DNA of 64,000 nt from Cucumibacter marinus DSM 18995 (GCF_000429865.1 NZ_KE386977.1:429393-493392), one strand, 5' to 3'; positions 35,404 through 45,652 are shown, counted from the stretch's first letter. Notes: generated from the sequence alone by a model not told the origin. A program made the numbers and translations.

Positions 35404-36171
35404 TCAATCCTTTTTCGGCGTGCCGCCGAGCCGCGACAGCAAGCCGCCATCGACCCGGATCACTTCGCCGGTAATGAACGAGGCGCTGTCGCCAAGCAGG
35501 AACGCGACGACTTCAGCAATTTCTCCGGGGCGCCCTGCCCGGCCCAGCGGATGCATGGCGCGGATTTCGTCCATGACCCCTTCGGCGTCTTCCGACAGGG
35601 AAAGCGCCCATTCCAGCATCGGGGTTTCGACGGTGCCCGGGGCAACGGCGTTGCACCGGATTCCACGGTCGGCGAAATCGACCGCGATCGATTTGGTCAG
35701 CCCCACGAGGCCGTGTTTCGAGGCGGTATAGGCAGCCACGTTTTGCTGTGTAGCGAACGACTGGACCGAAGCCATCATCACCACCGATCCCGTGCCATCC
35801 GTCATCTTCGGCAGTGCGGCTCGCGCCATCAGAAAGGCGCCGCGCAGATTGACGTTGAGGACCTCGTCCCACTCCTCAACGGTCGTCGTGGCGGCATTGC
35901 CATAGCGCTGGATCCCGGCATTGTGCGAAAGCCCGTCAAGCGTGCCAAAGGCCTCGATACACAGATTGGCCGCCTCTGCTGCAACGGCCTCTTCGGTTAC
36001 CGAACCGGCCACTGACCGTGCGCTGGAGCCGGCCTTCTCGACCGCCGCAAGGGTCTGGCCGAGCGCATCCGCATCGACGTCGACCAGCACCATGTCTGTG
36101 CCGTCCTGGGCCAGGCGCAGCGCCACGGCCTCACCGATCCCCTTGCCCGCGCCGGTAACAATCACACCCAC
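35404..36171 (-). CDS. SDR-family sugar dehydrogenase
   Basis: A 255-residue classical [11 protein letters not shown] is at 6-13, the NAG element at 84-86, and catalytic Ser135, Tyr148 and Lys152 are present. Asp31 at the end of beta-2 (LVDVDA) points to NAD. It is the first gene of an eight-gene operon (SDR, dehydratase, ATPase, binding protein, two permeases, GntR, lactonase) and lies just behind the palindromic operator at 36193. It most likely oxidises an aldose to the lactone opened by the SMP-30 protein. It is similar in layout (ASVQ..A.Q.NV.AY) to the SDR at 60215. Confidence 0.85.
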   Translation of the reverse strand: MGVIVTGAGKGIGEAVALRLAQDGTDMVLVDVDADALGQTLAAVEKAGSSARSVAGSVTEEAVAAEAANLCIEAFGTLDGLSHNAGIQRYGNAATTTVEEWDEVLNVNLRGAFLMARAALPKMTDGTGSVVMMASVQSFATQQNVAAYTASKHGLVGLTKSIAVDFADRGIRCNAVAPGTVETPMLEWALSLSEDAEGVMDEIRAMHPLGRAGRPGEIAEVVAFLLGDSASFITGEVIRVDGGLLSRLGGTPKKD

Positions 36172-36192
36172 AAGAACTGCCCTTTCGTTCGT

Positions 36193-36206
36193 ACTACCAT
36201 GGTAGT
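36193..36206. promoter_or_regulatory. GntR(FCD)-type operator G1
   Basis: ACTACCATGGTAGT, a perfect 14-bp palindrome 22 bp before the SDR start. Reading the minus strand, a TAGAAT -10-like hexamer lies 3 bp upstream of it, so a bound repressor would cover the transcription start. It shares the core CTACCATNNTAG with the site at 39087. Confidence 0.75.
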
Positions 36207-36316
36207 CATTCTATTCAGCAAAGCAAACATAGTTGGCCTCGTGAGTCAATCGGCCAGACGGCAATCAACGGATTCGTGTTCAGCGATTAGTCAGTTGTTT
36301 TTGCTGGTTATTTTCA

Positions 36317-36346
36317 TTCACCCGGCGGCAATTGCCGCCGGGTGAA
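36317..36346. terminator. 30-bp perfect palindrome between operons
   Basis: Arm TTCACCCGGCGGCAA with exact complement and no spacer, 10 bp after the stop of the GH38-like gene at 36356. It can form a very stable hairpin but has no U-tract. It likely ends or attenuates the GH38 transcript, or protects its 3' end. Confidence 0.6.
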
Positions 36347-36355
36347 CCGCAGATT

Positions 36356-38989
36356 TCAGTGGAGCGGGAACCGCACCAGGACCGTGCGGATTTCGAGCGG
36401 CTCGAGAGGCACGCTGAGATGATTGCCCTGCAAGGCAATCTCCTGATCGATATGCTCGATCGGGTCCGCCGCGCGTGCTGAACGCGGCGCTTCCTGGAAC
36501 CGGACGCCTCCCCGGACAGCTTCGCGAGAGAGGTTCTGGAACCGCATGGCGATCCAGCGATCGTCCTCGCCCGGCTTGGTGGTCACCATCACCGGCTGCT
36601 CGTCATCGACCACGAAGAAGCTGTCGCTGCGGGCGCCCGTTGCCTTGATGTCGCGCATGGCGATCGGAGACGTCACCGCTTCTGCCGCGAAGCGAGCGGC
36701 ACTGGTCGGATCCACAGCACCCTCATGGGTGGTCAGGCGATAACGCAGCGGGATGACGCCCGATTGGCTGGCCCGGAAATTGACGAGCCAGTGATTGTTG
36801 AGCGCCCAGGACATGATGTTCGGCCCTTCCGGCTCGAGCGTGCGGGCCCAGCGGCCGGTGGTGATCCCACCGAGGTGAACCAGGGGTGCATCGACCGGCA
36901 CCATGGTCACACCGCGCTTGCCGTCATTGACGTTGACCCAGCGGGTGACCGGATACCAGTCCTTGGCCGCGCCATCGAGCTGATCGTCATTCGGTTTGGA
37001 CGGGATACCGTTGAGGTCGACCGTGAAATCGGCCCCCTCGAGATTGAAGGGGAACGCCACGAAAACCGCTTCGGCTTCGGTGTGCTCGATCTTGTCGATC
37101 GACCAGTCCACTTCAAGCGCCTTCTGGTTCGCATTGAGCGCGTAGACCACCTTGCCCGACCGGATGCCCGGCGCCTGGATATTGACCTCGATCGAAGCCC
37201 TGCCTTCGTGAACGACGGCATCGCTCAGCTTGACCTCGCTTGCCACCTCGCGGACCCAGGGGGTGTCCGTGCGGCCTTCGAAGAAGTTGGGATGGGCGAA
37301 ATCGATATTGGCGATCGCCAGGCGATCCTCTTCGGAATCCACCGTCTCGTAAATGTACTGGCCAGGCCGCCAATCCTTGTAGGTGCCGGCAAAATCATGC
37401 CCCTGCGCCTTGTCGAAGAATTCGAGCAGACCACCGGTTTCGGGGTCGACCTTGACGCGGTAATGCGCGTTCTCGATCACATTGCCATCGGCCTTGAGAT
37501 CCTCGGACTTGACCCCGTCACTCACCTTCAGGAAGGCATAGCCCATGGCGGGAACCTTGCCCGCCAACCGTTTGACCGGCGGAATCGGGCGGGCACCGCC
37601 CCAGGTGCTGCCGCGAATGAAGAAGGTATCGAGCACGCCCACCGGCGCAGCGCCGCCGCGCGGCTCGGGTTCTTCAACGATCACCTCGCGTTCCCAGGGC
37701 AGGGTGTTGATGACCAGGATGTCGTCAATGCCCGAAGGCTTGAAGGCGGTTTCGGGTTCGAGATCCCCGAGATTGAAGACCCCTTCCGGCCCCTTGGTCC
37801 CGAGCGGTGCGGCCAGGGTGTTGGCAGCGCGGGCCACCATGTCATGCGCCTCCATCGCGGCGCTATAGGCATAGCCGGCCTTCTTGTTCCAGATCGACCG
37901 CGTGAACAGGGAATCCGGAGCTTCGACCGAAGTGTAGGCGCCCCATGTGTGCTCGTCGTAAAGCGTTGCATCTTCATAGGCGGTGGCGGCCCGCTTCGCA
38001 GACCAGGTGCCGGTGCCTTTCACCCGCAGCCAGCTCTCGATGGACTCCGCCATGCCGAGCAGCGCATGGGTGTTCCGGTTGATCCCGGTTTCAGCAGCCG
38101 ACGATGCCGGACCATCGGTCCAGTGGTCGGTCCAGTCGCCGCGCTGCGTGCCGATCTTGTCACCATGCTCGGCATGAAGCATGCGGCCGAAATCGGTGAC
38201 GGTCTTGAATTCGAGTTTGTAGGGACGATCCTGGCTGTTCCATTCGCGCACGAAATCGGCCATGCGCAGATCCGGCGGACCATTGTCCACGCGGACCGGA
38301 TGGGTGGATTCGCAATAAAGGAAATCGAACTGGTAGCTGTCGTCATTCTCGAGCTGTTCGACCCAGCGCGGAAGCAGCCTGTCGACCAGGTCCCAGTTTC
38401 CGAGCCCGGCCTGGCTGCGGCCGAACAGATAGTGATACCCGTTCCAGGCCAGCACCTTCTTGCCGCTCGGCCCTTCCCAGTGGAAGGGACCGGGGAACGG
38501 TTTGGGACGCGCGCCGCGGATCGGGTTGACTGCGGCGGTGTAGAAATTGACCCCCAGTTCGGCGAGCAGATCGGCAAACAGCCAAGAGACCCCGTTCACA
38601 TCGTCCTGCATCGCGGCTTCGACATTGAAGCCGAATTCGTCGCGGATGATGCGCAACGGATAGAGGGAGCGGTGCATCTGCTCCACATCAAGCAGCGGCG
38701 TCATGTTGTATTGCATGGCCGCGATGTCGATCCGGCCCTGTTCGTGCCAGTGGCGGAAGCGGGAGATCTGGTCCGCGCTGGCGCCGCGCAGATAGCGCAC
38801 AAACGGGCCGGTGGTTTCCACGGTCCAGCGATACTGCGCCTCGGCCGGGTAATCATCGGTCTTCTCGATCAGATCCAGGGCCTGGTCGACAAACTCGCCA
38901 TGCTGGCGGAAGCAGTTCTCCTGGAAGTCCGTATAGCCGATATCCGTGTGCGAGTGATTGCAGATGTAAATCGTCTTGATCTTGCCCAT
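36356..38989 (-). CDS. GH38-like (alpha-mannosidase-type) glycoside hydrolase 1
   Basis: An 877-residue protein with an N-terminal GH38-type domain. The metal motif is HSHTDIGYT (His14, Asp16) and the probable nucleophile Asp130 is in MQDDVNGVSW. A long C-terminal beta-rich region (about 460-877) is typical of large alpha-mannosidases and related DUF5054-type proteins. No signal peptide is visible, so it works on imported substrate. The real substrate may be another alpha-linked sugar; the family assignment rests on the two motifs. It is preceded by operator G2 and is probably monocistronic, ending at a 30-bp palindrome. Related proteins are at 40279 and 51996. Confidence 0.78.
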   Translation of the reverse strand: MGKIKTIYICNHSHTDIGYTDFQENCFRQHGEFVDQALDLIEKTDDYPAEAQYRWTVETTGPFVRYLRGASADQISRFRHWHEQGRIDIAAMQYNMTPLLDVEQMHRSLYPLRIIRDEFGFNVEAAMQDDVNGVSWLFADLLAELGVNFYTAAVNPIRGARPKPFPGPFHWEGPSGKKVLAWNGYHYLFGRSQAGLGNWDLVDRLLPRWVEQLENDDSYQFDFLYCESTHPVRVDNGPPDLRMADFVREWNSQDRPYKLEFKTVTDFGRMLHAEHGDKIGTQRGDWTDHWTDGPASSAAETGINRNTHALLGMAESIESWLRVKGTGTWSAKRAATAYEDATLYDEHTWGAYTSVEAPDSLFTRSIWNKKAGYAYSAAMEAHDMVARAANTLAAPLGTKGPEGVFNLGDLEPETAFKPSGIDDILVINTLPWEREVIVEEPEPRGGAAPVGVLDTFFIRGSTWGGARPIPPVKRLAGKVPAMGYAFLKVSDGVKSEDLKADGNVIENAHYRVKVDPETGGLLEFFDKAQGHDFAGTYKDWRPGQYIYETVDSEEDRLAIANIDFAHPNFFEGRTDTPWVREVASEVKLSDAVVHEGRASIEVNIQAPGIRSGKVVYALNANQKALEVDWSIDKIEHTEAEAVFVAFPFNLEGADFTVDLNGIPSKPNDDQLDGAAKDWYPVTRWVNVNDGKRGVTMVPVDAPLVHLGGITTGRWARTLEPEGPNIMSWALNNHWLVNFRASQSGVIPLRYRLTTHEGAVDPTSAARFAAEAVTSPIAMRDIKATGARSDSFFVVDDEQPVMVTTKPGEDDRWIAMRFQNLSREAVRGGVRFQEAPRSARAADPIEHIDQEIALQGNHLSVPLEPLEIRTVLVRFPLH

Positions 38990-39398
38990 GGCATTCCTCC
39001 CTCGACGAAAACAGGCCGTTCATTGCGGCCGGGTTGGCACACGGGACCAACCTAGGGCCGCAGATGCCTTGCTGTTGGTAGTGCACCTACCATACTAGTC
39101 GGACTTGTGGCAACTCGGTTTCGCGCACAATCGAAATTGGCGCCTTGATCTGTTGAAGCCAGGGAGATGAATCAGGCCCGCCGCGGCGCACAGACACCTG
39201 CGGCGACCACCATCGCGAGAATACACGCCAACGAGCGCGAGGCCGCGAGGCAGAGCCTGTGGCCGGCGCCTCTGCCGCTCACATCAGGCCATCGATCGAA
39301 AGGAGAGCGTCACGCCGGTCCGTGCCGGTCATTATTCGAAAATGCGACAGGACAAGAGTTTGGCGCCGTTCAGCGATTCCAGGAACCGCTTGAGAGGC
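38990..39398. other. Intergenic control region of GH38-like 1
   Basis: About 410 bp with no supportable gene. It contains operator G2 near 39087 and the GH38 promoter region. The remainder (39120-39398) holds only short arginine-rich open frames, downstream of the GntR stop. Confidence 0.5.
39087..39098. promoter_or_regulatory. GntR(FCD)-type operator G2
   Basis: CTACCATACTAG, the same as G1 except at two positions, about 100 bp before the GH38-like 1 start. An overlapping inverted repeat GGTAG-TGCAC-CTACC covers 39077-39091, so two regulator dimers might bind side by side. Confidence 0.7.
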
Positions 39399-40115
39399 TT
39401 AGTGCTCGGACTGCTCGAAATATTCGGGGAACTTCCCGGCCGCCTTGTCCGAGAAAGCCAGAATGCGGCGGAGGTGAACCTTCATCGCCTCTTCGCATCC
39501 GGCCGCGTCGCCGGCCTCGATCTTGTCGACGATCAGCACGTGCTGCCGCAGGACCTCATCGAGGGATTCAATACCGGAAATCATCAGGTGCCGGAAACGG
39601 TCCATATGAACCTTGAGCCGGTTGACTTCGCTGGTCACCGCCGGAATGCCGGCATGCGCCGCGATCAGGGCATGAAAGGCTTCATCGGAATCATAAAAGC
39701 GTTCCATGTCGCCGATCTTGGCAAATGTCGACTGGATGGTGATCTCGGCCCTGAGCCTTGCCACCAGCTCTTCGGGCTTGGGCTGCTCGAGGGCGCGCTT
39801 GACGATGGCGATCTCGATCGCCTCGCGCAGGAATTGCGATTTCACCAGATCGGCGTCGCGCAGCGGTGTAACCACGGTGCCGCGCTGGGGGTAGATATCG
39901 ACCAGCCCGAGTTCGGACAGGCGCACGAGCGCCTCGCGGATCGGCGTGCGGCTGACCCCGAGCTCCTCGGAGATCTTTAGTTCGGACAGTTGATCATAAG
40001 GCTTCAGTTCGAAGGTGATGATCCGATCGATCAAAACCTGGTAGATCTGCCGCGAAAGCGCCGCTCCACCGGACCGTGACTTGCCGCCGGCATCGAATGC
40101 CTTGTGTGGTTTCAT
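39399..40115 (-). CDS. GntR-family regulator, FCD type (2)
   Basis: A 238-residue FadR-subfamily regulator. The HTH at about 20-88 (QLSELKISEELGVSRTPIRE) is followed by an FCD domain at about 92-225. It is a close paralogue of the regulator at 29126, sharing TPLRDADLVKSQFLREAIEI-type linker sequence and the recognition helix. It lies 163 bp downstream of GH38-like 2 on the same strand and may be cotranscribed with it or have its own promoter in the gap. It probably controls the CTAssAT-type operators, with its paralogue binding another inducer. Confidence 0.86.
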   Translation of the reverse strand: MKPHKAFDAGGKSRSGGAALSRQIYQVLIDRIITFELKPYDQLSELKISEELGVSRTPIREALVRLSELGLVDIYPQRGTVVTPLRDADLVKSQFLREAIEIAIVKRALEQPKPEELVARLRAEITIQSTFAKIGDMERFYDSDEAFHALIAAHAGIPAVTSEVNRLKVHMDRFRHLMISGIESLDEVLRQHVLIVDKIEAGDAAGCEEAMKVHLRRILAFSDKAAGKFPEYFEQSEH

Positions 40116-40278
40116 GGCCCTACCCCCGATTTATTGCCTGCGGCCATCGGGCCTTCCCGCCGCATGCCCCTTTTTCGAGCAAATAGGACATTTCGGGTCC
40201 AATGTACACAAGACCATCGGCGGTACCCACCATTGATTGGGCGCCGGCGGAGCTCTCATCTGCCCCACCGGCGATTGC

Positions 40279-42918
40279 TTATCCAAGCCTGACGGCAACG
40301 GTTGCGATTTCGAGCGGCTTGAGCGCGATCTCGAACCGGCCATCGCTGAGCGGCAGGTCGGCCTCCGGGGCGGTTTCGATCGCGGAGACGCGCTGAGCGG
40401 ATCGAGGCGAGCCGGCCAGAATCTTCACCCCGGCATTCTGCCCCTCATTCTGAAGGTTCTGAATGCGCAAGACGATCGTATCCTCGCTCTCTCCGGGCTT
40501 GGCATTGACCAGCACAGCCGCCGCCTCGTCGACCGCGATATACTGCCCCGACGCTTCGCCCGTACGCACCCGGTCCCGCAGCACGATGGGCACCACCACC
40601 TGCTCCGCCGCAAAGCGGGACGCCATGACATCGTCGGTCGGCCCGGCATGGGTGGTCAGCCTATATCGGATGGGGATTTCCCCTTCCTGGCTGGCCTTGA
40701 AGTTGACCTCCCAATGGTTGTTGAGCGGCCACGCCATGATTGCCGGCGCCTCGGGGTCGAAGTGATCCCGGTTCCATTCTGTCGAGGTGATGCCACCCAG
40801 CTGGACCAGTGGCGCTTCGATGGAAGCAAGGACAACACCGCGCTCCCCGTCCGAGACCGACGCCCAGCGCTGGATCGGGAAATAATCCCTCACCGCCCCG
40901 GGGATCTGGTCTGCATGCGGTGCGCTGGGCACCCCGCCCATATCGAAGCGAAACTCGGGTGATCCCATGTTGAAAGGAAAGGCGATGACCACGGATTCCG
41001 GATCGAGCACGTCCTCCTTGTCGAGCAGCCAGTCGATCTCGACCACCTTGCGGCGCGGCTCGAGCGCATAGGTGCAGGACGCCGTAACGATCCCCCGTGC
41101 CTTGATATCGACCTTGATCGAGGCCCGTCCCTCATAAATTTCGGGCTCGTGAACCGTGACTTCTGTCGGCGTTTCATAGCGGTACGGCGCGTCGGTGAAG
41201 CGCAGCCCGGCATCCTCGCGAGAGAAATCGAGCTTGAACTGGGATTCGCGTCCCTTGTCGCTGTCGATCCATTCATAGACATATTCGCCGACGCCCCAGC
41301 CCCGGTATTCACCGGCGAAATCATGCTGCAGATCCTTGTCGAAAAGTTCGGCAAGAGCGCCGGTTTTTTCGTCGATTCTCAGCCGGTAATGGGCGTTCTC
41401 GATCACACCCGGCGCAGTCGCGATGTCGTCATGCGCCGGTTTGTCGGCAAGCTTGAGGAATGCATAACCGAAACCGGGCACTTCCCCTTCGACCCGCTTG
41501 ATCGGGGTGATCGGGCGCTCCCCGCCCCAGGGCACGCCCTTGGGGAAGAACATGTCGAGCATGCCGTCCGGCGCTGTATTGCCGCGGATTTCAGGCTCCT
41601 CGACAATGACATTGCGGGACCAAGGCAGGGGGTTGATGACCATCACCTCATCGCTCCCGGATTCGGGATAGGCTTCCCTGGGGTCCAGATCGGAGAGATT
41701 GAACACGCCTTCCGGACCGCGGTCGGAAACGGTGTCCGCCAGTCCATTGGCCGCCCGCGCCAGCATGTCATGGGTCTCCATGGCGCCGGTATAAATGGTG
41801 TTGGCCTTCTTGTTCCATTGCGAGCGACTGAACAGCGAACCCGGCGCCGCCTGCGCCGAATAGGCACCCCAGGCCAGTTCATCACCGAGGATGATCTGGC
41901 CATGCGCATAATCGGCCCGCTCTGGCGTCCAGGTGCTCTTTCCCTTTAGCCGCAGCCAGGATTCCATGGTTTCTGTGCTCGACATCAGTTCGTGAGAGGC
42001 CCGGTTGATGCCATATTCGAAGGCGCTGGAGGCGTAGCCATTGACCCACCAGTCGGTCCAGTCGCCGCGCAGCACCGGCAGATCGTCGGGCAGGTTGTCA
42101 CGCAGGATCCGCTTCCAGTCGCGCGCCGTCACCATCTCGATCCGGGGTGTTCGGCCTTCCTCGTTCCACTTCTTGACGAATTCCGGCATCCGGCGGTCGG
42201 GAGGACCATTATCGACACGCGTGGGATGGGTCGATTCCGCAAAAAGGAAGTCGAACGGATATGCCGGATTGGCCTCGAGATCGGCAATCGCCTTGGGCAG
42301 GAACCGGTCCACGAAGCGCCAATCGCCAATCCGCACGACACTGCGCGCGAACAGGTAGTGATAGCCGTTCCAAACCAGGACCCGGCCGCCGCTCGGCCCT
42401 TCCCACCAGAAGGCGCCGGGGCGGGGCTGGGGCGCCAGGGCTCGGTGTTCGTTGATCGACATGGTCAGGAAATCGACACCGATTTCGGACAGCAGATCGG
42501 CGAACATCCAGCTCACCCCGGTCACATCGGACTGGTCTGCCGTGTCGACCTTGAAACCATAGCGGTCACGCAATTCGCGAACCGGATAAAGACTGCGGGC
42601 GAGCTGCTCGATGGTGAAGGCCTGGGTGAAGTGCGGATACATCATCGCCGTCACTTCCATGTCGCCTTTGTCATGCCAGTGGCGGAACCGGTCGATCTGC
42701 TTGTCGCTCGCCTTCTCGAGATAGCGCATCAGCGGTCCGGTCGCCTCACAGACCCAGCGGAACCGCGCCCCATCGGGATAGTCATGGGTCTCTTCCATCA
42801 GGTCCATTGCCTGATCGATGAATTCGCCGTGCTGGCGGAAGCAGATGTCCTGATAGTCGGTGAAACCGATATCCGTGTGCGACTTGTTGATCAGGTAGAT
42901 CGTCTTGATGGGCTTCAT
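40279..42918 (-). CDS. GH38-like (alpha-mannosidase-type) glycoside hydrolase 2
   Basis: An 879-residue paralogue of the gene at 36356, collinear over its whole length. The metal motif is KSHTDIGFT (His14, Asp16) and the probable nucleophile Asp131 is in SDVTGVSW. A cytosolic location is expected since no signal peptide is present. GGGAGGAT lies before the ATG at 42918. It is cotranscribed with the glucarate-dehydratase-like gene upstream (89 bp gap). This directly links glycoside cleavage to sugar-acid dehydration. Confidence 0.78.
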   Translation of the reverse strand: MKPIKTIYLINKSHTDIGFTDYQDICFRQHGEFIDQAMDLMEETHDYPDGARFRWVCEATGPLMRYLEKASDKQIDRFRHWHDKGDMEVTAMMYPHFTQAFTIEQLARSLYPVRELRDRYGFKVDTADQSDVTGVSWMFADLLSEIGVDFLTMSINEHRALAPQPRPGAFWWEGPSGGRVLVWNGYHYLFARSVVRIGDWRFVDRFLPKAIADLEANPAYPFDFLFAESTHPTRVDNGPPDRRMPEFVKKWNEEGRTPRIEMVTARDWKRILRDNLPDDLPVLRGDWTDWWVNGYASSAFEYGINRASHELMSSTETMESWLRLKGKSTWTPERADYAHGQIILGDELAWGAYSAQAAPGSLFSRSQWNKKANTIYTGAMETHDMLARAANGLADTVSDRGPEGVFNLSDLDPREAYPESGSDEVMVINPLPWSRNVIVEEPEIRGNTAPDGMLDMFFPKGVPWGGERPITPIKRVEGEVPGFGYAFLKLADKPAHDDIATAPGVIENAHYRLRIDEKTGALAELFDKDLQHDFAGEYRGWGVGEYVYEWIDSDKGRESQFKLDFSREDAGLRFTDAPYRYETPTEVTVHEPEIYEGRASIKVDIKARGIVTASCTYALEPRRKVVEIDWLLDKEDVLDPESVVIAFPFNMGSPEFRFDMGGVPSAPHADQIPGAVRDYFPIQRWASVSDGERGVVLASIEAPLVQLGGITSTEWNRDHFDPEAPAIMAWPLNNHWEVNFKASQEGEIPIRYRLTTHAGPTDDVMASRFAAEQVVVPIVLRDRVRTGEASGQYIAVDEAAAVLVNAKPGESEDTIVLRIQNLQNEGQNAGVKILAGSPRSAQRVSAIETAPEADLPLSDGRFEIALKPLEIATVAVRLG

Positions 42919-43007
42919 GCAAATATCCTCCCGGTCTCCGGTCCGGCCCGGACGCTAGTGCGTTCGCCCGGCCCGATTTTTGTTCCTTCCGGCCCTGTTG
43001 GCCGCTC

Positions 43008-44237
43008 CTAGTGCGCGGCGCGGTGCAAGGCCGGATCCGCATAGTGTTTTTCGGGCATGATCGAGTACCAGTCCGGACGACCGGGATCCCGGTCATAGGG
43101 ATAGCCGCCGGTGCGACGGTAAAGTTCGGCGTACTCGGCGATCTTGGCGCGATCGACCTCGACCCCGAGGCCCGGACCCTTGGGCACATCGATACAGCCA
43201 TCGCGATAGGCCAACTTGCCGCCCTTGATGATATCGTCGGTCAGATGGTGGTAATGGGCGTCGGCCGCGAAACTGAGATTGGGAAGTGCGGCGCCGAGAT
43301 GCAGCATCGACGCCAGCTGTATGCCCAGTTCTCCCGACGAATGAACCGAAGCCGAATACTGGAATGTCTCGAGAACTGTGCCCGCCTTGTGGGCCTGGCG
43401 CAGCCCGCCCCAGATCGTGGTGTCGAGCAGGATCACATCGACAAGGCCCTGGCGGATCGACTGGACAAGGTGCTCGAAATTGATGACCACCATATTGGTC
43501 GCCGTCGGTATCGACACCGCTTCACGCACGCGGCGCATGCCGTCGAGCCCCCAGGTGGGGTCCTCGAAATAGTCGTTGTTGAGCCCGGCAATGGCACGGC
43601 CGACCCGGATCGATTCCTCCACCGACCAGACTGAATTGGGATCCAGCCGCAAGGAGTCTTCGGGGAAGGCATCGGCCAGTGCGTGCATGACCTCGACATC
43701 GTGGTCAGGATGGAAATGACCGCCCTTGAGCTTGTGAACGTGGAAGCCGTGATCCTGTTTCAGCCGACGCGCCATGGCGACCATCTGGTCGGGCGTCGTC
43801 TCGCCGCCGACCCCATCCTGCTCGTAGCGATAGAACAGGTAGCTGGCGAAGGGCACGGTCTCCCGGATCGCACCACCCAGCAGGTCGCAGGCCCGCACGC
43901 CGAGCTTCCTGCCGGCCAGATCAAGACACGCCATTTCAATGGCAGCATGGATCTGCATGCGGCTGTTATAGATGCTGACCGTGGGCGCCATGATCTTCCA
44001 GCGCAATTGCTCGAGCTGGAGCGGGTCGTGACCCTTGAGATAAGGCAGCATCGCTTCGACCGCAGCTTCCGCCGATTCCCCGCCACCGCCCAGCTCGCCG
44101 AAACCGGAAAGCCCTTCGTCGTCGATCACCTCGACAATCGTGCGGACGAAGCGCCCCCAATGCGCCCCGGCACTGTGCCGGATCGGCGCTTCAAGCGGCA
44201 CCGCCACCGTCGTTGCCTTGATATCTGCAATAGCCAT
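43008..44237 (-). CDS. Enolase-superfamily sugar-acid dehydratase, glucarate-dehydratase-like (2)
   Basis: A 409-residue enzyme, collinear with the one at 34152 and very similar to it. All catalytic positions are conserved: Lys169, Lys171, Asp199, Glu225, Asn248, Asp272 and His299. It should also convert a sugar acid to its 2-keto-3-deoxy form. It heads a two- or three-gene unit (dehydratase, GH38-like 2, possibly GntR 2) and has operator G3 36 bp upstream of its start. The two copies differ mostly in the loops following the N-terminal capping domain and at the C-terminus, where substrate specificity can shift. Confidence 0.87.
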   Translation of the reverse strand: MAIADIKATTVAVPLEAPIRHSAGAHWGRFVRTIVEVIDDEGLSGFGELGGGGESAEAAVEAMLPYLKGHDPLQLEQLRWKIMAPTVSIYNSRMQIHAAIEMACLDLAGRKLGVRACDLLGGAIRETVPFASYLFYRYEQDGVGGETTPDQMVAMARRLKQDHGFHVHKLKGGHFHPDHDVEVMHALADAFPEDSLRLDPNSVWSVEESIRVGRAIAGLNNDYFEDPTWGLDGMRRVREAVSIPTATNMVVINFEHLVQSIRQGLVDVILLDTTIWGGLRQAHKAGTVLETFQYSASVHSSGELGIQLASMLHLGAALPNLSFAADAHYHHLTDDIIKGGKLAYRDGCIDVPKGPGLGVEVDRAKIAEYAELYRRTGGYPYDRDPGRPDWYSIMPEKHYADPALHRAAH

Positions 44238-44273
44238 GACCCTGCCTGCCCCGCTCTTATTCTGTATTGCATA

Positions 44274-44285
44274 CTAGGATACTAG
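44274..44285. promoter_or_regulatory. GntR(FCD)-type operator G3 with -35 element
   Basis: CTAGGATACTAG, with the minus-strand -35-like TTGACT at 44302-44297, 12 bp away. The same spacing occurs at operator G4. A TAGTAT/TATCCT -10-like sequence is inside the operator, so binding should block RNA polymerase. Confidence 0.72.
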
Positions 44286-44368
44286 ATGGACCAACAAGTC
44301 AAGACGCCGCACATCCGGGAGGCACGTGGAGAGGCTTTCGAGTGAAATTATTCAGCGCCGAGCGGGCG

Positions 44369-45652
44369 TCAGCCGCGCAGCCAGCCAAATCGACGGGATC
44401 CGGCCATTTGACCACCCCCGAGCTGGTCGGCGATGCGCAGGCCCTCATTCCATTTCGCCATGCGCTCTGAGCGCGCGAAACTGCCGACCTTGAGCTGACC
44501 GGCACCCCACCCGACGGCCAGATGCACGATACTCACATCCTCGGTTTCCCCTGAACGTGCCGACACGACGGCATCCCAGCCGCCATCATGGGCCGCCTGC
44601 AGCGCGGCCCGCGTCTCGCTCACCGTGCCGGCCTGATTGGGTTTCACGAGCACGGCATTGCAGGCACCCCGCTGCTGGGCCCTGCGCACACGCTCGGCAT
44701 TGGTCACCAGATAGTCGTCGCCGATCACCTGGACTTTGCCGCCAAACCGTTCGGTGAAGGCGATGAGACCGGCCTCGTCGGTTTCCGACAGCGGGTCCTC
44801 GACCGATATGATCGGATAACGTTCGATCCAGCGTCCGAGGAGCTCGATCATCTCGCCGGTATTGAGCGCGCGTTCATCGACCGCCAGGCGATAGATGCCA
44901 TCTGCACAGAATTCTGAGGCCGCCACATCGACCGAGATCGAAACATCTTCTCCCGGCCTCAGCCCCGCGGACTCGATCGCTCTTACCAACATGTCGAGCG
45001 CAGCTTCATTGCTTTCAAAATTCGGCCAAAACCCGCCTTCATCAGCGACGCCGGAAAGCGCACCCCGCTCGTCCATCAGGCGCCCCGCAGCGGCATAGAC
45101 CTCTGCGGTCATCGCCAGCGCTTCGTCGAACTGCGAGGCACCGTTCGCGATGACCATGAAATCCTGAATGTCGATCCGCGCGGCCGCGTGCGCGCCGCCG
45201 CCGAAGATCTGGATTTCCGGCAGCGGCAAGGCCACATCCCGGCCGTGCGCCAGATATCGCCATAGCGGTTCGCCGGCATCGGCCGCGGCCGCCCACAGGC
45301 AGGCCAGCGAGGTGGCGATCATCGCATTGCCGCCAAGACGCGACTTGTCTGTTGTCCCGTCGCACTCGATCAGTGCCGCATCGATGGCTGATTGATCTTC
45401 GATAGACATGCCATTGAGAAGAGGGGCAATCTCGGCACGAATGCCTTCAAGGGCCCGATCCACCCCATAGCCGCCGAACCGGGTACCGCCGTCGCGCAGA
45501 TCCGTCGCCTCGTTGATGCCCCGGGACGCACCGGCAGGCGCCATAGCCCTGCCCGTATGACCTGTCGTCAAGCCGATCTCGACTTCAACGGTCGGCCGCC
45601 CGCGGCTGTCCCAGACCTGTCGCGCATTCACGGAAGCGATCTTCGATGTCAC
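44369..45652 (-). CDS. Enolase paralogue with altered active site
   Basis: A 427-residue true enolase-fold protein closest to phosphopyruvate hydratase. It keeps the GAS loop (41-43), His155 (GGAHA), Glu205 (ADEGGF), metal ligands Asp242, Glu285 and Asp312, Lys337 (LVKPNQ) and the SGETED motif. The usual active-site Glu in Q-E-F-M is Asp164 here (IDIQDFM), and the His of S-H-R-S is Ala365 (SARSGETED). GTG 45652 overlaps the kinase stop (GTGA) behind GGAGG. In an operon with a kinase and sugar-acid enzymes it may dehydrate a phosphorylated sugar acid rather than 2-phosphoglycerate, or be a glycolytic duplicate. Activity on 2-phosphoglycerate is doubtful. Confidence 0.82.
   Translation of the reverse strand: MTSKIASVNARQVWDSRGRPTVEVEIGLTTGHTGRAMAPAGASRGINEATDLRDGGTRFGGYGVDRALEGIRAEIAPLLNGMSIEDQSAIDAALIECDGTTDKSRLGGNAMIATSLACLWAAAADAGEPLWRYLAHGRDVALPLPEIQIFGGGAHAAARIDIQDFMVIANGASQFDEALAMTAEVYAAAGRLMDERGALSGVADEGGFWPNFESNEAALDMLVRAIESAGLRPGEDVSISVDVAASEFCADGIYRLAVDERALNTGEMIELLGRWIERYPIISVEDPLSETDEAGLIAFTERFGGKVQVIGDDYLVTNAERVRRAQQRGACNAVLVKPNQAGTVSETRAALQAAHDGGWDAVVSARSGETEDVSIVHLAVGWGAGQLKVGSFARSERMAKWNEGLRIADQLGGGQMAGSRRFGWLRG

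Noticed and set aside
36725-39055. A 776-residue plus-strand open frame
   Set aside because: Exact antisense of GH38-like 1, whose motifs and coupling to operator G2 are convincing.
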